Shown here piece by piece: positions 1 through 12,067 of a DNA stretch of 64,000 bases. The notes beneath the pieces are model-generated. The model did not search any database, was not told the DNA's origin, and worked only from the letters and a program-made list of their open reading frames with translations. Source of the DNA: Varanus komodoensis (lineage: Eukaryota; Chordata; Lepidosauria; Squamata; Varanidae); contig NW_025335641.1 in the NCBI RefSeq assembly GCF_004798865.1, positions 15,536,792 through 15,600,791 of the forward strand. Direction: 5' to 3'. A program made the position numbers and the translations under genes. Position 1 is the first letter of the stretch. Each line of letters starts with the position of its first letter.

Positions 1-480
1 CATGAGTTTGGGAAAAAGCAAAAACAACTTCCCGAATTACATTTCTGCTTGTGTTCATGTCAAGCATATGATTTGCAAACAGGAACTAAATTCGTATATA
101 TCACTATGAATGAGCAAATGCCTCGTTCCACTGAGTGTATAAGAATGCACCAAAATTCCTTGATTTAGTTTGCATCAACCCTTTACAATACGTCAGCACC
201 TTCCCTTTCAGAGGGCTTGTTAGCACTGAAAATATAAAGCAGCCTTATACAGAATGGTAAACAAACCACACAACGTGGAATTACTTGGGGGGTACTGAAC
301 TTCAAAACAGATGCAGGGACCTCTGAAGTTGACTGGAGTAGCAGCACTGGAGAGGGAATGTGTAGGAATCCCCACTTCTATGTTGTTCCTTTAAGCAAGC
401 CCACCTCAAAACTCTTAGTAGTGCCAAGGGGAAGAAAAACAGAGGGACAGATCAGAATCTCCTAAATCTGTTTTGAAGCA

Positions 481-523
481 GAAGGGAAGGGAAGGGAAGG
501 GATGGCACGGGACGGGACGGGAC
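481..523. repeat. GGGAA/GGGAC pentanucleotide repeat
   Basis: About four units of gggaa/aggga are followed, after a short break, by four units of gggac. The two related pentamers side by side suggest slippage plus a point change. Confidence 0.85.
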
Positions 524-592
524 GTTGGGAGATGTTTACCCTTTGTGCTGAAGGGCATCTCTCCAGTCTTGCCCTGCTCATGTGATGGACAC

Positions 593-643
593 ATCACATC
601 ACCCCACACATCACATCACCCCACACATCATATCACCCCACAA
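593..643. repeat. 17-bp tandem repeat, three copies
   Basis: Three head-to-tail copies of atcacatcaccccacac are present. The third copy has one change in its centre and one at its end. Confidence 0.85.
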
Positions 644-659
644 CCCACAAGGCTAGTGG

Positions 660-2080
660 TCATATTGCCATGAGAACCATCACTCTACTCAGAGTTCCTA
701 AGCATGTGGATATAATAAGCGCAAATACATTTTAGTATGGAATGTTACTGTGAAATAGATATAAAAAGCAAACAAGGCTTACACGTAATGGAACAAATCA
801 TGGAAAGAAAATGGAAACTGGATTTCAGTGTCTGTCAGGGGTAAACGTGTGGGACAATCGGAGTCAGCATATTCTTTTTTCAAAAGTAGCCTAAACATAG
901 ACAGAAAAATACATATTTGACTGCAATGTGATCAGAAGTCTAGAGGATTTAAACCAAAACCATGGTGATGTGGCTTTTTTTAAGGGCTTGTTACTTTTTC
1001 CTTGGTTAGCATGCATACAATAATGAACTCCCAAATATTAACCATATTCTGCTTTTTCAGACAGTTCCGTGGGAGATTTCTACCTACAGACCATATGGAA
1101 ATTTGCTGCTGCATACAATTGCTTAATACGCAGGACTCCACAGTCATTTGGTTGACACAGAAATGTATCTTCCTGCACTCTAAAGTGAGGAAATGAAACT
1201 CATGATGAAGATGCGATGAGTGTGGATAAGAAAGAAGAGGAAAAGAAAGCAAGCCAGCAAGCAACAAGCCGAAGCAGCTCTGACTCAAACCACAGCGAAG
1301 CAAAAAACAGAATCAACATTGCCTTGCCCTTTGTTTCTTTGGCCTCTTACATAAAAGCATTTAAGAAGCAACAATCAAGATATTGATTTCAGTCCACAGA
1401 TGGTATGTATTTACAGTTGTGTTTGGAATGCTTCTCTGACAGGCCTATCTCTGAAATCCATACAGCCTGTCCAGAGGCATTGAAGTAAGATGTAGAATAG
1501 TGGACAACCCAATTTCTGTTGTCACCCCTTGAATCAGCAGCAAAATAAAACCTGAGAGTTTAATTTTAAGGCCATAAGCCAACTTGAGTCCTAGTACTGG
1601 GAATAGGGGGAATATAAATAACAATAAAAATGACAAAGGAGAAAACTAAAGAAGATGCTGCCACTGCTAGTTTCTCACACTCCACTCGAGAAACTGTGGG
1701 AGAGATCCTCCACCCTCTGGAGAAACTCAGGGAAGCAATTTCTCAGATCACAAGTACCATGCTATATTTCAAAAGGCCAGTCAAGTCTATGTCTGCATCA
1801 TGAGCTACCCTGGTCAGGTAACCAACTATAATACAAATCACGTTGTGCAAAAACAGAGCAGAGGACTGGATTTAGCCTTCTCCACTCTTCCAAAAAGCTA
1901 CTCTAATTTTGTAGATAATCTTCAAACAGGGCCGACAAACATTTTCATGCAGCCAGTTAAAGGACATCATTAGAGAGGCGAGAACTAAGGATGTTTACAG
2001 TTCTCCAAACTTTAATTCAAACTTCAGTTTGGTTTACTTCGGTTCTTGTTTACTATCTAACTTTTGCTTCTTTTGAATGG
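660..2080. other. Unique intronic sequence
   Basis: AT-rich sequence with no gene, RNA or repeat that I could identify. Short open frames here have no recognisable content. Confidence 0.5.
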
Positions 2081-2084
2081 GAAA

Positions 2085-2235
2085 AGTGCAGATGTTCAGA
2101 AGTTTGTATTTTCAAAATTATGCATTTTGCAAATATATACACTTTTAACTTGTGCATTTTTCAAAAGACATATACTTTTAAAAAGTGGTGCTTCTTCAAA
2201 AGTTTTCACTTTGCGAACAGAAACATGAGTTCGGG
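2085..2235. repeat. Degenerate local tandem repeat
   Basis: Segments built on 'cattttgcaaatatatacactttt', varied as 'catttttcaaaagacatatactttt' and 'cttcttcaaaagttttcacttt', recur about every 45 bp. This looks like an old, AT-rich tandem array with heavy divergence. Confidence 0.45.
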
Positions 2236-2636
2236 AATTTATAATTGTTTTTGCACAATCGTTCACATCTCTGGACAAGATTTTTTTTAGAATTTGCAAA
2301 ATCAAAAATATTCTCATATATCCATAGCCATTCTGTTTGAAGCAAAAGAAACTTATTGGTCCACTAGCCATCTATTTAGTTCAAATTGTGTCAAAGTTAC
2401 CGTTTCCCAATTTCTCCTTAGTATAATTACCACAATCAAAAACTGCTATGTTTACACTCCATACATACAATTGTTAACTTCTTTTAAAAATTCTTTAGGG
2501 CTTTTTAATACTTCTTTTTAATTTCTACCCATAAAATGAAACCAACTGCCAAACAAATTGTATCTGTAGAATTTCAACAGAAGTGGGAGATACAAATCAA
2601 TTGCCAATAGATACACACAGTATTAAGTATCTACAG

Positions 2637-2724
2637 CTGTAATCCTTCACACTTGCCTGGGAGTAAGCCCTACTGCACACAATGGCACTTACACCTGAGT
2701 AGACATGCACAGGATGGTGCTGTA
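2637..2724. mobile_element. Short palindromic MITE, 'aatcc...ggatt' type
   Basis: This matches the recurring pattern of the better copy at 29620-29703: an end like taatcc, then 'gggagtaagccc', a central 'aatgg', then 'cctgagtagacatgcacaggat'. The two halves are imperfect inverted repeats. It is non-coding and probably old. Confidence 0.5.
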
Positions 2725-3265
2725 CATTTTCTAGACTTCACGGCATTCTTTGGGGATTAGAGCCTGCCATTATATCGCTCATTGATCCCTGCCTCAGCTC
2801 TCACACCAGCTGCCAATCCTCCTTGCATCAAATGTAGTAACAGAGGAACAGCTGACATGTTTCTGGTGTCAGCGGGAGAGGAAGGAAGCAAAAGAAATTG
2901 CTTCTCTTTTGATTACTTAAGACTGCATTTGCAGGCCGAGCCTGAAAGCATCTGAAATTTTCCATACCGGTGCTCAGTTGCAAGACTCCTTCAACCCCTT
3001 TATGCCCCTACCCTGACATTAAACTGGGTGCCCAACAAATAAAGCACAAGTTAGTGCTCCCGTTTTGTCAGTAATTCCATTATGATTGCTCCCAACCAGC
3101 ACCCTATCTTGTTCATTATCCAGACAGTATACATTTTATCTGATTTGCTCCTAAGCCAGCAACCAAAGTCCAGGCATGATGGCAAGCAGCTTATGGGCTT
3201 TGAGTTAAGACAGGCTAATGAAGCTGAGAACCTAGTTCAGTTCTTGCAAGCCTGTGTGATCCAGT

Positions 3266-3500
3266 GATTGACAGTGTGGCACTGGGACTCAAGTGATCTG
3301 GGTTCCAGTCTCTGCTCAACCATATAGTCACAGACTGTCAGTCCAAACTATCTCACAGGGCTGCTTTTGTGGGGATAAGAATGAGAGGAGGAGGAGGAGG
3401 AGGAGGAGGAGGAGGAGGAAAGCCTCTTTGAGTTCTTTAAAAAAGAAAGAAAGAAAGCAGGATAGAAAGCTATTTAAAAAGTCAATAAATAGATCAAGAA
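3266..3500 (+). mobile_element. tRNA-headed SINE, partial, with expanded GGA repeat
   Basis: The order matches the full copies at 29376 and 58418: 'actgggactcaagtgatctgg', a degraded B box (ggttccagtctc), 'cagactgtcagtccaaactatctcacagggctg', a purine-rich part, and 'gagttcttt...aaagaaagcaggata'. The usual short ggaggagg block is expanded here to about 12 GGA units (3383-3419). The first part of the tRNA-like head is missing. Confidence 0.7.
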
Positions 3501-3504
3501 CACC

Positions 3505-4595
3505 ACAGAACTAGTCAGAAATTCTGTGGTATCTTCTCTTAACTGTATAATCCCAAAGGTACCCTGCACCTTCCAGCAATCTGTGATAAATGTATTTCTC
3601 TCTTCATGAAAGTTATTATTACTTAGGATATGTGATCTGTGTATACAGCATCGTACAGAATTTCATAGATAAAACAAATAGGTCCCTGCTCCCAAGGAGT
3701 TTACACTCTGTAACAGACAGGACACATCTGACAGAAGGATGGAGGGAGAGACAAGGATAGGAAGATCGTAATAATGCATGCCAATGATGCAACAGGTTTC
3801 AAAGGATAGAGAAAAAACCCCACATGGTTCCATGTTTGCAAGAAGCATGGCATTTTTATGCAAACCTGCAGTTCTTCCATGCTGGCAAAAGAATGAAAGT
3901 GGCCTAAGGAAGAGGACTTACTATCCCTAAGTAACTTTTGTAGGAGAACTTCAGTTACTGATGTTCACTATATTTGTGTTTTCTGGCTCCAGAACAGAGC
4001 AACAATGTCTATGAGGTCCTGATGGCTCTTCCCAAAGTTTCACGGAGGAGTCAGAGGAACCGAGGGAAAAGCACACTCCAATCATATTCCGCTTTCGAGA
4101 GACATGCTGAAGAGCCTTGTTCCTTTGTTCTATCAAGCCCACAGACGTCATGCTATTTCCTAGTGAATGAGGCTGCACGATCTGCATTTTAGATAGAAAC
4201 AGAGGCACAACCATGTTGCTTGCTTTGTTGTAGAGGTGACTAGCATTTACATAACCCTTTCTAAAAATCTCTTCCGAGCATTTCACATGCCTGATTCTGA
4301 AATCCATAGAATAACCCCGTCGGACAGATCAGCATTATTCAGATTGTGGGCAGAAGACTGAGAGGGACTAACCTGCCTGAAGCCACCCTAAGCAATTGCA
4401 GCAGAGGAAAGCTTCAGCCCCGGGACTTCCCCAGGCCAGTGGGGAACAGGAGGCCTAACCTGAAACCCATGGCTCCGTGTATACCTTCTCCAGGGGATGG
4501 GCTGCATGGGATTAAGCCATTCCTTGGGTGATCAAAGGTTTACAGGTCCATGCCTGACTACTGGCACTGAAGCTTGCCATCAGCTACAGGAGGTC
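3505..4595. other. Unique sequence, with a possible old SINE scrap at 4290-4400
   Basis: No gene seen. Around 4290-4400 the text 'ataaccccgt...attattcagattgtgggcagaag...actgagagg' has the flavour of an old MIR-type SINE, but it is too diverged to claim. Confidence 0.35.
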
Positions 4596-4599
4596 TTTA

Positions 4600-5320
4600 T
4601 ATTTGGGCTGTGCCCACGAAGAAAGATACTCTTCCAGACTTGGTTGTGTTCTGGCTCCTATCTTGACCTCCTGGTTCTCCAAGTCCTCGCAGAACCCATG
4701 GTTCCAACTTAACCAGGGTCTGGAGACAGTGCTGAAGTTCTTGTTGGAGAAGTGCTCTGGCTGGTCTACTAGTTATGACCCTTATATGACCAGAATAACT
4801 TCACCACATTGTCCATGCTCCAATTACTTCCCAAATGGGCTGTTACAAAGCACCTTAAATCAAGTTTCCAGGTTCAGTTGGTGCAGAATATCATTGTCTG
4901 GGTTTTTTATGGGGCAATAAAATAGGATCAAATGATACCAATTCTACATTGGCTGCCAATTAACCATCTATGCCTAAATTCTAAGATCACCAAAGGAGGC
5001 TTTATTGGCAGTGTTCATGGAAAGCAGGATCATAAGGCTGATGCCCAAAGCAGGGCCTTCTGGGTAGTAGCTTTCCACTTATGGAATGCCTTTCCTGTAG
5101 AAATATGGCTGACCTCCATGCTATCTTTGCATCAGTTCTTAAAAGAACTTGTTTAAATAGCCTTTTGGAGCACGGTTGAACTCAATGGTTCTTATCCAAT
5201 TCTTCAGCTGACTTGTTCTTGATTTGTGGTGTGGAAATTGGTTTTAATGTTATTTTTGGAAAGGTCTTAGTCGCCCTGAGCTCTTCTGAGATAAAAGATA
5301 GGTGAAGATAGCAATTTAAT
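4600..5320 (+). mobile_element. L2-type LINE fragment, degraded
   Basis: Plus-strand pieces resemble the 3' end of L2 ORF2. 'atgataccaattctacattggctgcc' follows the HITPVLxxLHWLP motif, and 'agggccttctgggtagtagctttccacttatggaatgcc' follows the usual conserved 'xxWNxLP' end of L2 proteins. After that comes an AT-rich 3' UTR with a 'cgccctgagc' tail. Many stops and frame changes show it is dead. Confidence 0.6.
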
Positions 5321-5329
5321 CAATTTACC

Positions 5330-7800
5330 ACAACAACTTTCATGTCTACCACTACAAAGATTTCAGATATGCTCAAAAATGACACCAATATGGTTAAAAC
5401 CAGTAATGTCAACCAAAATGGTCACAATGTACACTCATGAATCTCCACTGTATTCAGTGAGAGTGTGCAACCATTTGGGCCTGTAGAGATCTCTGGGAAT
5501 TTGAGGAACTGTCCTGGGTACAACCATATAAGAGCTGCTATGATTGGGAAAGGCTAGCCACAGAGGACAAGAAATTTGCCCAGAGGGATTCAAGGAAAAT
5601 TAACATGGTGGCAGATAGAGACTCCTACTTGTCTTTGAAGCAAACCCAGCTGCCAGTAAGAAAACATTAAGATATAAATAGGGGGAGTGCAGTAACTTAG
5701 TGAGTATGAAGATGGGTATTCAGGGATACAATGGAGCCTACAGCGATTCCCTTGCCTTCCACTGTATGAAAATATATGTAAGTTGAATCCTCTACATTTC
5801 ATTCAGTTGGATTTATTGGGACATATTACCAAGTATTCGTGCAGCAAATTGCAGTAAAATTTGCAAAATACTGACTTTGTAAAGTGGGATTCTTACGGAA
5901 CCACTAATCTTCTGTTTCGGTGGAAAGCCAAAATATAAAAGCCGTCTTGTCTCTTACACTTAATTTAGGCCTCATCAGTCTTATTGATCTTAAATAGGTT
6001 GGAAGGTCCATGGTGACTTTATAAAAATATACACAATTAGAGCCAATTAATCCAGGAAGACAACAGACCTGTGGCCAAACTGTGTTGAAAAGCTCCTGGG
6101 AATTTTAGCATAGTGTAAGTCACCTTGAGTTCTTTGTTGGAAAGACAATTTAGAAGTGTTATAAATAAATAAATCCATTGCCTACCCACACATTTACACA
6201 CAAAAGCTTATTTTAAATAATCAAGCAGGACACCATGCTGTTAAATGACATATGTTTCTCCTATGAAGATTCATCTCCAGAGCATCTTTGGAGCAGGCAG
6301 ATGGTGGATGGTTTCGCACACCATGCTAAGCCACCCTGCAAATGATCTATGCAGCATGGGTTTTTCATAGAACAACTCCCAGAGCACCTGACAGACAATC
6401 AGGCTCTGTGCCTTATTCTCCCCTCCTTCCCCTCAGTCCTCTAGTCAGTTTCCAGGGCACTTTGTAGCAGAAACTGCCTTGTTTTCCTCCTGACTCCTTT
6501 AATTGCTACTCCTTTTTGTTCACTGCCTTGTTTTTTCAGAGCCTCAGAAATGTCCAGTTGGGATCATTTTATTTGGATCCCTGAAAACTGGGCAACTGTA
6601 TGCATCATTTTTTTAAATATTCTTTTTGTTGGTATCCTGTACATATGCAAGTGTGCATGTATAACTGCCTGGTGTGTGTAGTCTCGCCTTGTATGTTTCA
6701 GCTGTCAGAGGGAGGTAGTAGGTAACATACATCGAATCTGACATGGTGTCCATTTATTTGTGCACAGCTGAGATGCAAGGAATTATTTTAAAGGTGGGGG
6801 TATCGGTGAGCTCCGCTCTTAAAAGCCAAAGGATTGAATTGCTAAGAGGGTGATATTGTTTGATGCTTTTGAAGCATCAACTTTCAGTACCTTTTCCCCT
6901 TTTCAATGAGCAATGGGCAACTTTGCACAAATTAGCCTATATGCAGTCTTGACTTGTCTATTTCCCTTTGTAATGCGCAAATTACAATACCAGGGCAGGG
7001 CAAGGCTGTACATATCAGAAAGCTGCAAGTGCACCTATGAAAGATGTGTACGGTTGCAGTGGACACAGCTGTGCGATTTCCTGGCCTTTTTTTCCTCTGT
7101 ACAGGTGGCAACCAGAGACAGGTGTTCCAAAATACCACCTAGGCACTGGGGCTACCACTAGCAAAGAACAGATTTCAAGGCATGGCAGGGGGTTTTGCCA
7201 CTCCGGTCAAGCAGCTGGCCAGCCGATGCTGGAAGCCATGATGGAATCAAAGTCTCCTGGGTTCAAATGACATGACAATCCATTGTGGGTTAAACAGACC
7301 CTATAAATGCCATGGATTGTCAGGGTGGTTTGCTGCCCCCAAATAAGCCTCCCTGCAGGAAATGAACTCTGGGTGACAGATCAATCCACCAGGATCAGTT
7401 ATCTATGGGTTGTTAGGTTGTGTGAACTAGCTCATTATTTCCATTATGCCTGCAGCATCCCTGGTAAGTCCTGAAGTGTAAATTCAGCAGTTCAAAACTT
7501 AGAAATCAGAAAGAATTGTCAGTGTACAATGCACAGCTAGACTACAAACTACATTTTATACATACAGCTTTCCATTATACATCTTCTTTATGTTGTTATA
7601 AGAGCTGCTGTTTTCAGAGCCATCGTGCATTTGATCAGAATTAAGGTTTCTCATTCATCATATGCAGTCATAGGCTAGCTGAAATAACAGATCATCTTGG
7701 AATGAGGATGACATGACAGCTCAAGTTGAAACAAAAAATACATTCCTGGCTTTTCTGATGCACCAGGGATATCTATACAACAAGCAGTGACAGAGAATCC
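5330..7800. other. Mostly unique sequence
   Basis: No gene recognised. A short LINE or SINE-type tail ('gtcaccttgagttctttg...ttataaataaataaatc') lies at 6110-6175. The rest gives no clear family match. Confidence 0.4.
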
Positions 7801-7817
7801 AGTGGGTAAACCAAGCT

Positions 7818-7935
7818 GATGTTGCAGATAGTGATGTTGCAGATAGTGCAACCAAGCTGATGTTTAGTGTGCAGATGGCACACTAAACCATAGTTTAGTG
7901 TGCCATCTGAACTATGCATCACTAAACCGTAGTTT
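7818..7935. mobile_element. Hairpin MITE with a perfect 16-bp stem
   Basis: A 15-bp exact tandem duplication (gatgttgcagatagt, 7818-7847) is followed by an inverted repeat. agatggcacactaaac (7873-7888) pairs perfectly with gtttagtgtgccatct (7893-7908) around a 4-nt loop. The wording (aaccatagttt, ccatctgaac) resembles the short 'accatggttt' MITEs at 11.2 kb, so this is probably a small DNA transposon. Confidence 0.6.
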
Positions 7936-8148
7936 TATGTAATAAGTGGCCAGGGCGACTTATTTTATATTGTTATTTTTTGTATTTTAACTTTATATTT
8001 GTATTTTACAAACATTTTAACTTAATGTTATGTTAAGTTAATGTTTTAACTTAGTGTTTGTATTTTAACTTAATGTTGTGAGCTGCCCCGAGGCTTCGGC
8101 GAATGGGGCGGCATAGAAATGTTTTAATAAATAAAATAAAATAAACAA
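7935..8148 (+). mobile_element. L2-type LINE 3' tail
   Basis: 'ggccagggcgacttatttta', then an AT-rich stretch, then 'agctgccccgaggcttcggc', 'gaatggggcggcatagaaatg' and a taaaataaaa tail. The same text occurs in reverse at 36957-37205, so the two are copies of one family; the 48.1 kb element shares its upstream part. Confidence 0.75.
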
Positions 8149-8149
8149 T

Positions 8150-9300
8150 AAGCCACATTGATTCACAAGATCAGCTCACACACCTTCCAGCCCCAGCAGC
8201 ATGGCCACCAGCAGGGGTCTGGAAGCTTTCACTTCCTTATTTGATGAACCACAACCCGCTACAGTGCCCAAACCCATGAAACTCCTTCAGTCTTAACTCG
8301 TTAGTGTCAATGAACAAACTGCAAGCCCTCATTACCTTCCTCCTCAGGACAACACTGCAGGACATAGAAGAAAAAGTGAGCATCAGTTTCAGAGCATTTG
8401 GCTCTCTTTCAAGTCAGCAGCAAAACAAAGCATCACAAAAGAAAGAGAAAGGCAGGCAATTCACCCAAGAATGCACTTCCGTTTTGAAAGTAACTTACTT
8501 TTACACTCTGGAGCTGAAAACATGAATGGCAGGCTATACAATCAGCAAACAGGGGGGGGTCACTGTCCCTCTTAGCATCTGGATGTGCCAGAAAAGGATC
8601 TTGTGAAAAACCAGATAAACAGCACCCTTGGGCTCTAAATCAGCACCACTTAAGGTGCTACAGGAGGGTCCCTTTCAGCATCAGCCTCACTCAGCACACG
8701 AAAAGCCCTTCTCCACTTCTTTCACTTCCCCTAACGCCACGACTGAAGCACCCGCAGCAGCTGCGTCCATCCCACTGCCATCAGTCACAGCCTTCTATGC
8801 TCATTCCTGGCCAGGAGACCTCCTCCTAGGCAGCCTGCATCTTGCAGCTTCGCAGCTAATATCACACTGACTACTCAACACCTCCCAGTGACAACCTCTT
8901 GCACAGATTCTCTGGGGCACAAGCCTCTACATGATAAGACACAAGAAGTCCTCCAAGACGCAGGCTCCACAGCCGGCAGGAATTCTGGGAGTCACATGGC
9001 CTTTTTTCTGTCCAAATTGCTAGGACTATGCTCTCATTTACTTACTTCTAGAACAAATTAGTTGTCATCCAGCTTAAAGCTCTCTAACCAATGTATAATT
9101 AAACGCAAAAAAATCCATTCAGGTCGAATGGTGAAATAACTTAAAACAATTAATTAAAATCAGCAAAGACTAAATTAAGAAACCAATAATATCTAAAAAA
9201 TACTATGGAGATAAAAACAATTTAAGACTACAATGTAACAGTGAAAATAAAGCTAGATTTAAAGGCCTTTAGTTATATTTACCAGAATATGTTCCTATAT
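8150..9300. other. Unique intronic sequence
   Basis: No gene or clear repeat. Open frames near 8300-8870 are short, without recognisable domains or splice context. 'ggaattctgggagtcacatgg' near 8979 may be the end of a MITE. Confidence 0.4.
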
Positions 9301-9309
9301 CCAAATAGG

Positions 9310-9620
9310 TCTGTTTGAAGCTAGCCTTTATGTGCTACCCATTCATATATCAAAAGTAGTGAAAAGGTCCTCAATCCACTCCGTTTTGACAACTGAATTT
9401 AATCCTACCAGTTTTGTAGTATCAGTCTTGGCTGTCAGAGGTGTGCAGAAAATCCATTTTGCCTTCCATTTGTTAATTTCCACAGAACATTTCAATAATT
9501 TAAAAGAGCGTGTACATTTAAGGCAGTTCCAGTGCAAAATGTATGTATTTAATAACCCCTTCCCAAAAGAAGCACTATGGGACATTGCAAAACAGAAAAA
9601 GCATTAGTTTTATTGCACCA
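9310..9620 (-). mobile_element. L1-like LINE fragment (ORF2 C-terminal end)
   Basis: Read on the minus strand, the frame contains WIFCTPLTAKTD followed by TEWIEDLFTTFDI. This resembles the C-terminal part of L1-type ORF2 proteins, where 'xxLTAARxLIAxxWK...W' is followed by a 'WIxxL' helix. A second, diverged copy at 40140-40600 aligns along its length in the same orientation. It is short, broken and non-functional. Another LINE clade cannot be excluded. Confidence 0.5.
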
Positions 9621-9624
9621 GGAA

Positions 9625-11150
9625 TATTTAGGCAAATTACTAAATAGACATTGCTGCGTCACATAAACACAGCTCACTTTTGACTGACTAAAACACAGCC
9701 TAAGATCCATAGATGCAAAAGGTAAATGTAGAAGTGGCAATCCACTTCCTTGAGAAATTTGCACTGGTGCCTATAGCAGTTTCTTAGATGCACAAATGTG
9801 CCCACAAGTCCAAAAAGGCTGGAGACCCCGAAACTATCTCACCCAAAAACTATCAGTTGTCTGTATTATGCTAGAAGACACTTCCAAATAAAGCCCGACT
9901 CCTCCTTGACCTCTATTCTCTTCCAAGAGGAATGGTGATCCCCTTGGAATAGAGCTTTTACAACAGCAGTGCCCAGAAAACTGTTTGAATAGCAAGATGC
10001 AAGTCTGTCATTTAAAGTAAGATGAGAAGCACAGAAAGGTCACTCTGCAGCATTAAAGAAGCAGCATTTATCTCTCAGTTCTGAAGTCCCATGTATCTTA
10101 AGCTTGGCGATAACCATCAAACCCCTTTTCTCAAAAGTATGTTATCAGAATTATGGGAGAATTGGTTCCAGATAGAAAATTCCTTCCCAATTCTGTTTTG
10201 ATTAGCATCTTTGCAACAAATAGCCATGGAAATACCTCTGTCTTGCTACATTTATAGCCCTGTATTCCTATGTATGCAGATTTCGGACTCTTTGGCCTAC
10301 TGCAATCACTGTATATTTTTGTCCTACCAGAAAGTCCCACCCTGCTAAAAGAGGAGGAGGAATTTTGCAGCTTTGCCCTTCCTCTGCTGCGGAATTTCTA
10401 AATGGGTGGAAATCATATCTGGAAAGCTGCTTTATCTCCCAAGCACACTCTGCTACTATTCTAATTAACAACGACCCATGACAGATGAGTATCTACTAAA
10501 AGAAAATTAAATGCAATGTCTCATTTGACTGAATGCATTTGATCTTTCAATTTTCTGGTTTGCACCAGCCACTCTATAAACTATGTCTCAGAGGAAACTG
10601 TTATTTCCAAGATGCCTGGTTACACAAGCACTCTGAAGAAAGGAAGAGACACTCTGAAAGCTCCTACATCTTTAGGAGTAGGGGGGTTTTAGCCTCTGTT
10701 ACTTGGAGTGTCTCCTAATCTTCTCATGCCTTGCACCTTCACACTGCCACACTATTTTCTCCTTGGAACTTTTATGTTGAGCTTGCAGCTAGATATTAAT
10801 TTGTATACACTGCCCTCACAGCTCAAGCCTATTCTTCCACTTCCCTGTAGTTGCATTTGGCATTTAATGGCCATGTCCAAACAGCACAACAAGCAACCCT
10901 GCATGGTCACCACGGCTCAGTTTTTTACCATGATCTCCCTGATCAACTATCAAATGGTTTCTACATCATTGTGGTTTCCATCCTCCATGCAGCCCTTCCA
11001 CTGCTGGCATGTATTACATTAGCTACTGTGTCTAAAATTCAGTCCCAAGGTTCACTGTTCTCTGCCTATGTCACCTCCCTCTTCCTCATTAATCCACACA
11101 TAGAGCTGGATGGCTGGAGTGGCTCCTGCAGTTGCCTCTCTTTCTGGAGA
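9625..11150. other. Unique intronic sequence
   Basis: No gene recognised. 10850-10960 ('ccaaacagcacaacaagcaacc') resembles the MITE type at 11.2 kb, but weakly. Confidence 0.35.
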
Positions 11151-11159
11151 ACTCTGTGG

Positions 11160-11400
11160 TACTTGTATTCCAGGACCATGGAAACCATGACCCTGGGTTC
11201 AGACAACACAACAAGCCATGATGATGCAGAGAAACCACAGAACAAACCATGGTTTCTTATCATGGTTTCTTAAGACCAAACCTACCACAGTGAAATACCA
11301 TGACTGGGTTCAGCGAACACAACAGAGCAGCAACGATAAAAACCACAATGGCTTGCCATGTCATCTGAACCCAGCCAGTATGTGAATTTAATAAACACAA
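11160..11400. mobile_element. Palindromic MITE, 'aaccatggttt' type
   Basis: The segment repeats forward and reverse forms of 'gggttcagacaacacaac' and 'accatggtttctt' around a centre at about 11255 (aaaccatggtttcttatcat). Inverted, non-coding and lacking any long frame, it fits a small DNA transposon. Confidence 0.5.
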
Positions 11401-12015
11401 GTGAGAAGGACACAATGTGAGAAGGCGCATGCTACATGTCTCCCATTTGATCCAGGATAACTTCCCAAATGGAAACCACTGGCATCCACATAGGCTCACC
11501 ACACAGTCTGGTACCCTGCTGCTGAAAGGCTCTAAATCCCGAAGGGAATCAATTTTTAAAGGAAAATATTCTGCCCAGGCAGCAGGTGATTAAAGCTGTT
11601 TTTAGCCCCTCGACGTGTAATGTTTCACCAAGATTTATATAGCTGTGCTTTTACTATAAATTGTTTGAGACACATTTGACTCATAAATAGTGTTTTTGTT
11701 TTATTATTCGGATTTCTAGTGTTTAATTCATACTGTACACCATGCCAAGCAACAGGGGCAATCCTACACTTTCCCTCTAAGGAATAAGGGTCCACTTAAG
11801 TCAGAGATGAACTACAGGCTAGGATAATGTGTAACACAGAACCCACCAAACTCTGTGTGTGTGCATTTATACTACCTGTACAAGGGCACAACATGGATCA
11901 GTACCATTGCACACGGTTTAAGCAGACTAAATTTCCCACCCAAACACTGTTTTTCCCACTAAATATGTTCTCCCTCTCCATGAAAGGACTAAGGAAAAAA
12001 CCTCAATTGACAGCA

Positions 12016-12064
<49 letters not shown>

Positions 12065-12066
12065 TC
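12016..12066. repeat. (TTTC)n microsatellite
   Basis: About 12 uninterrupted tttc units, giving artificial Phe/Leu/Ser or Lys/Glu frames on the two strands. Confidence 0.95.
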
Positions 12067-12067
12067 A

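Noticed and set aside
590-645. CRISPR-like array
   Set aside because: Three contiguous 17-bp units without spacers, in a vertebrate genome; a simple tandem repeat.
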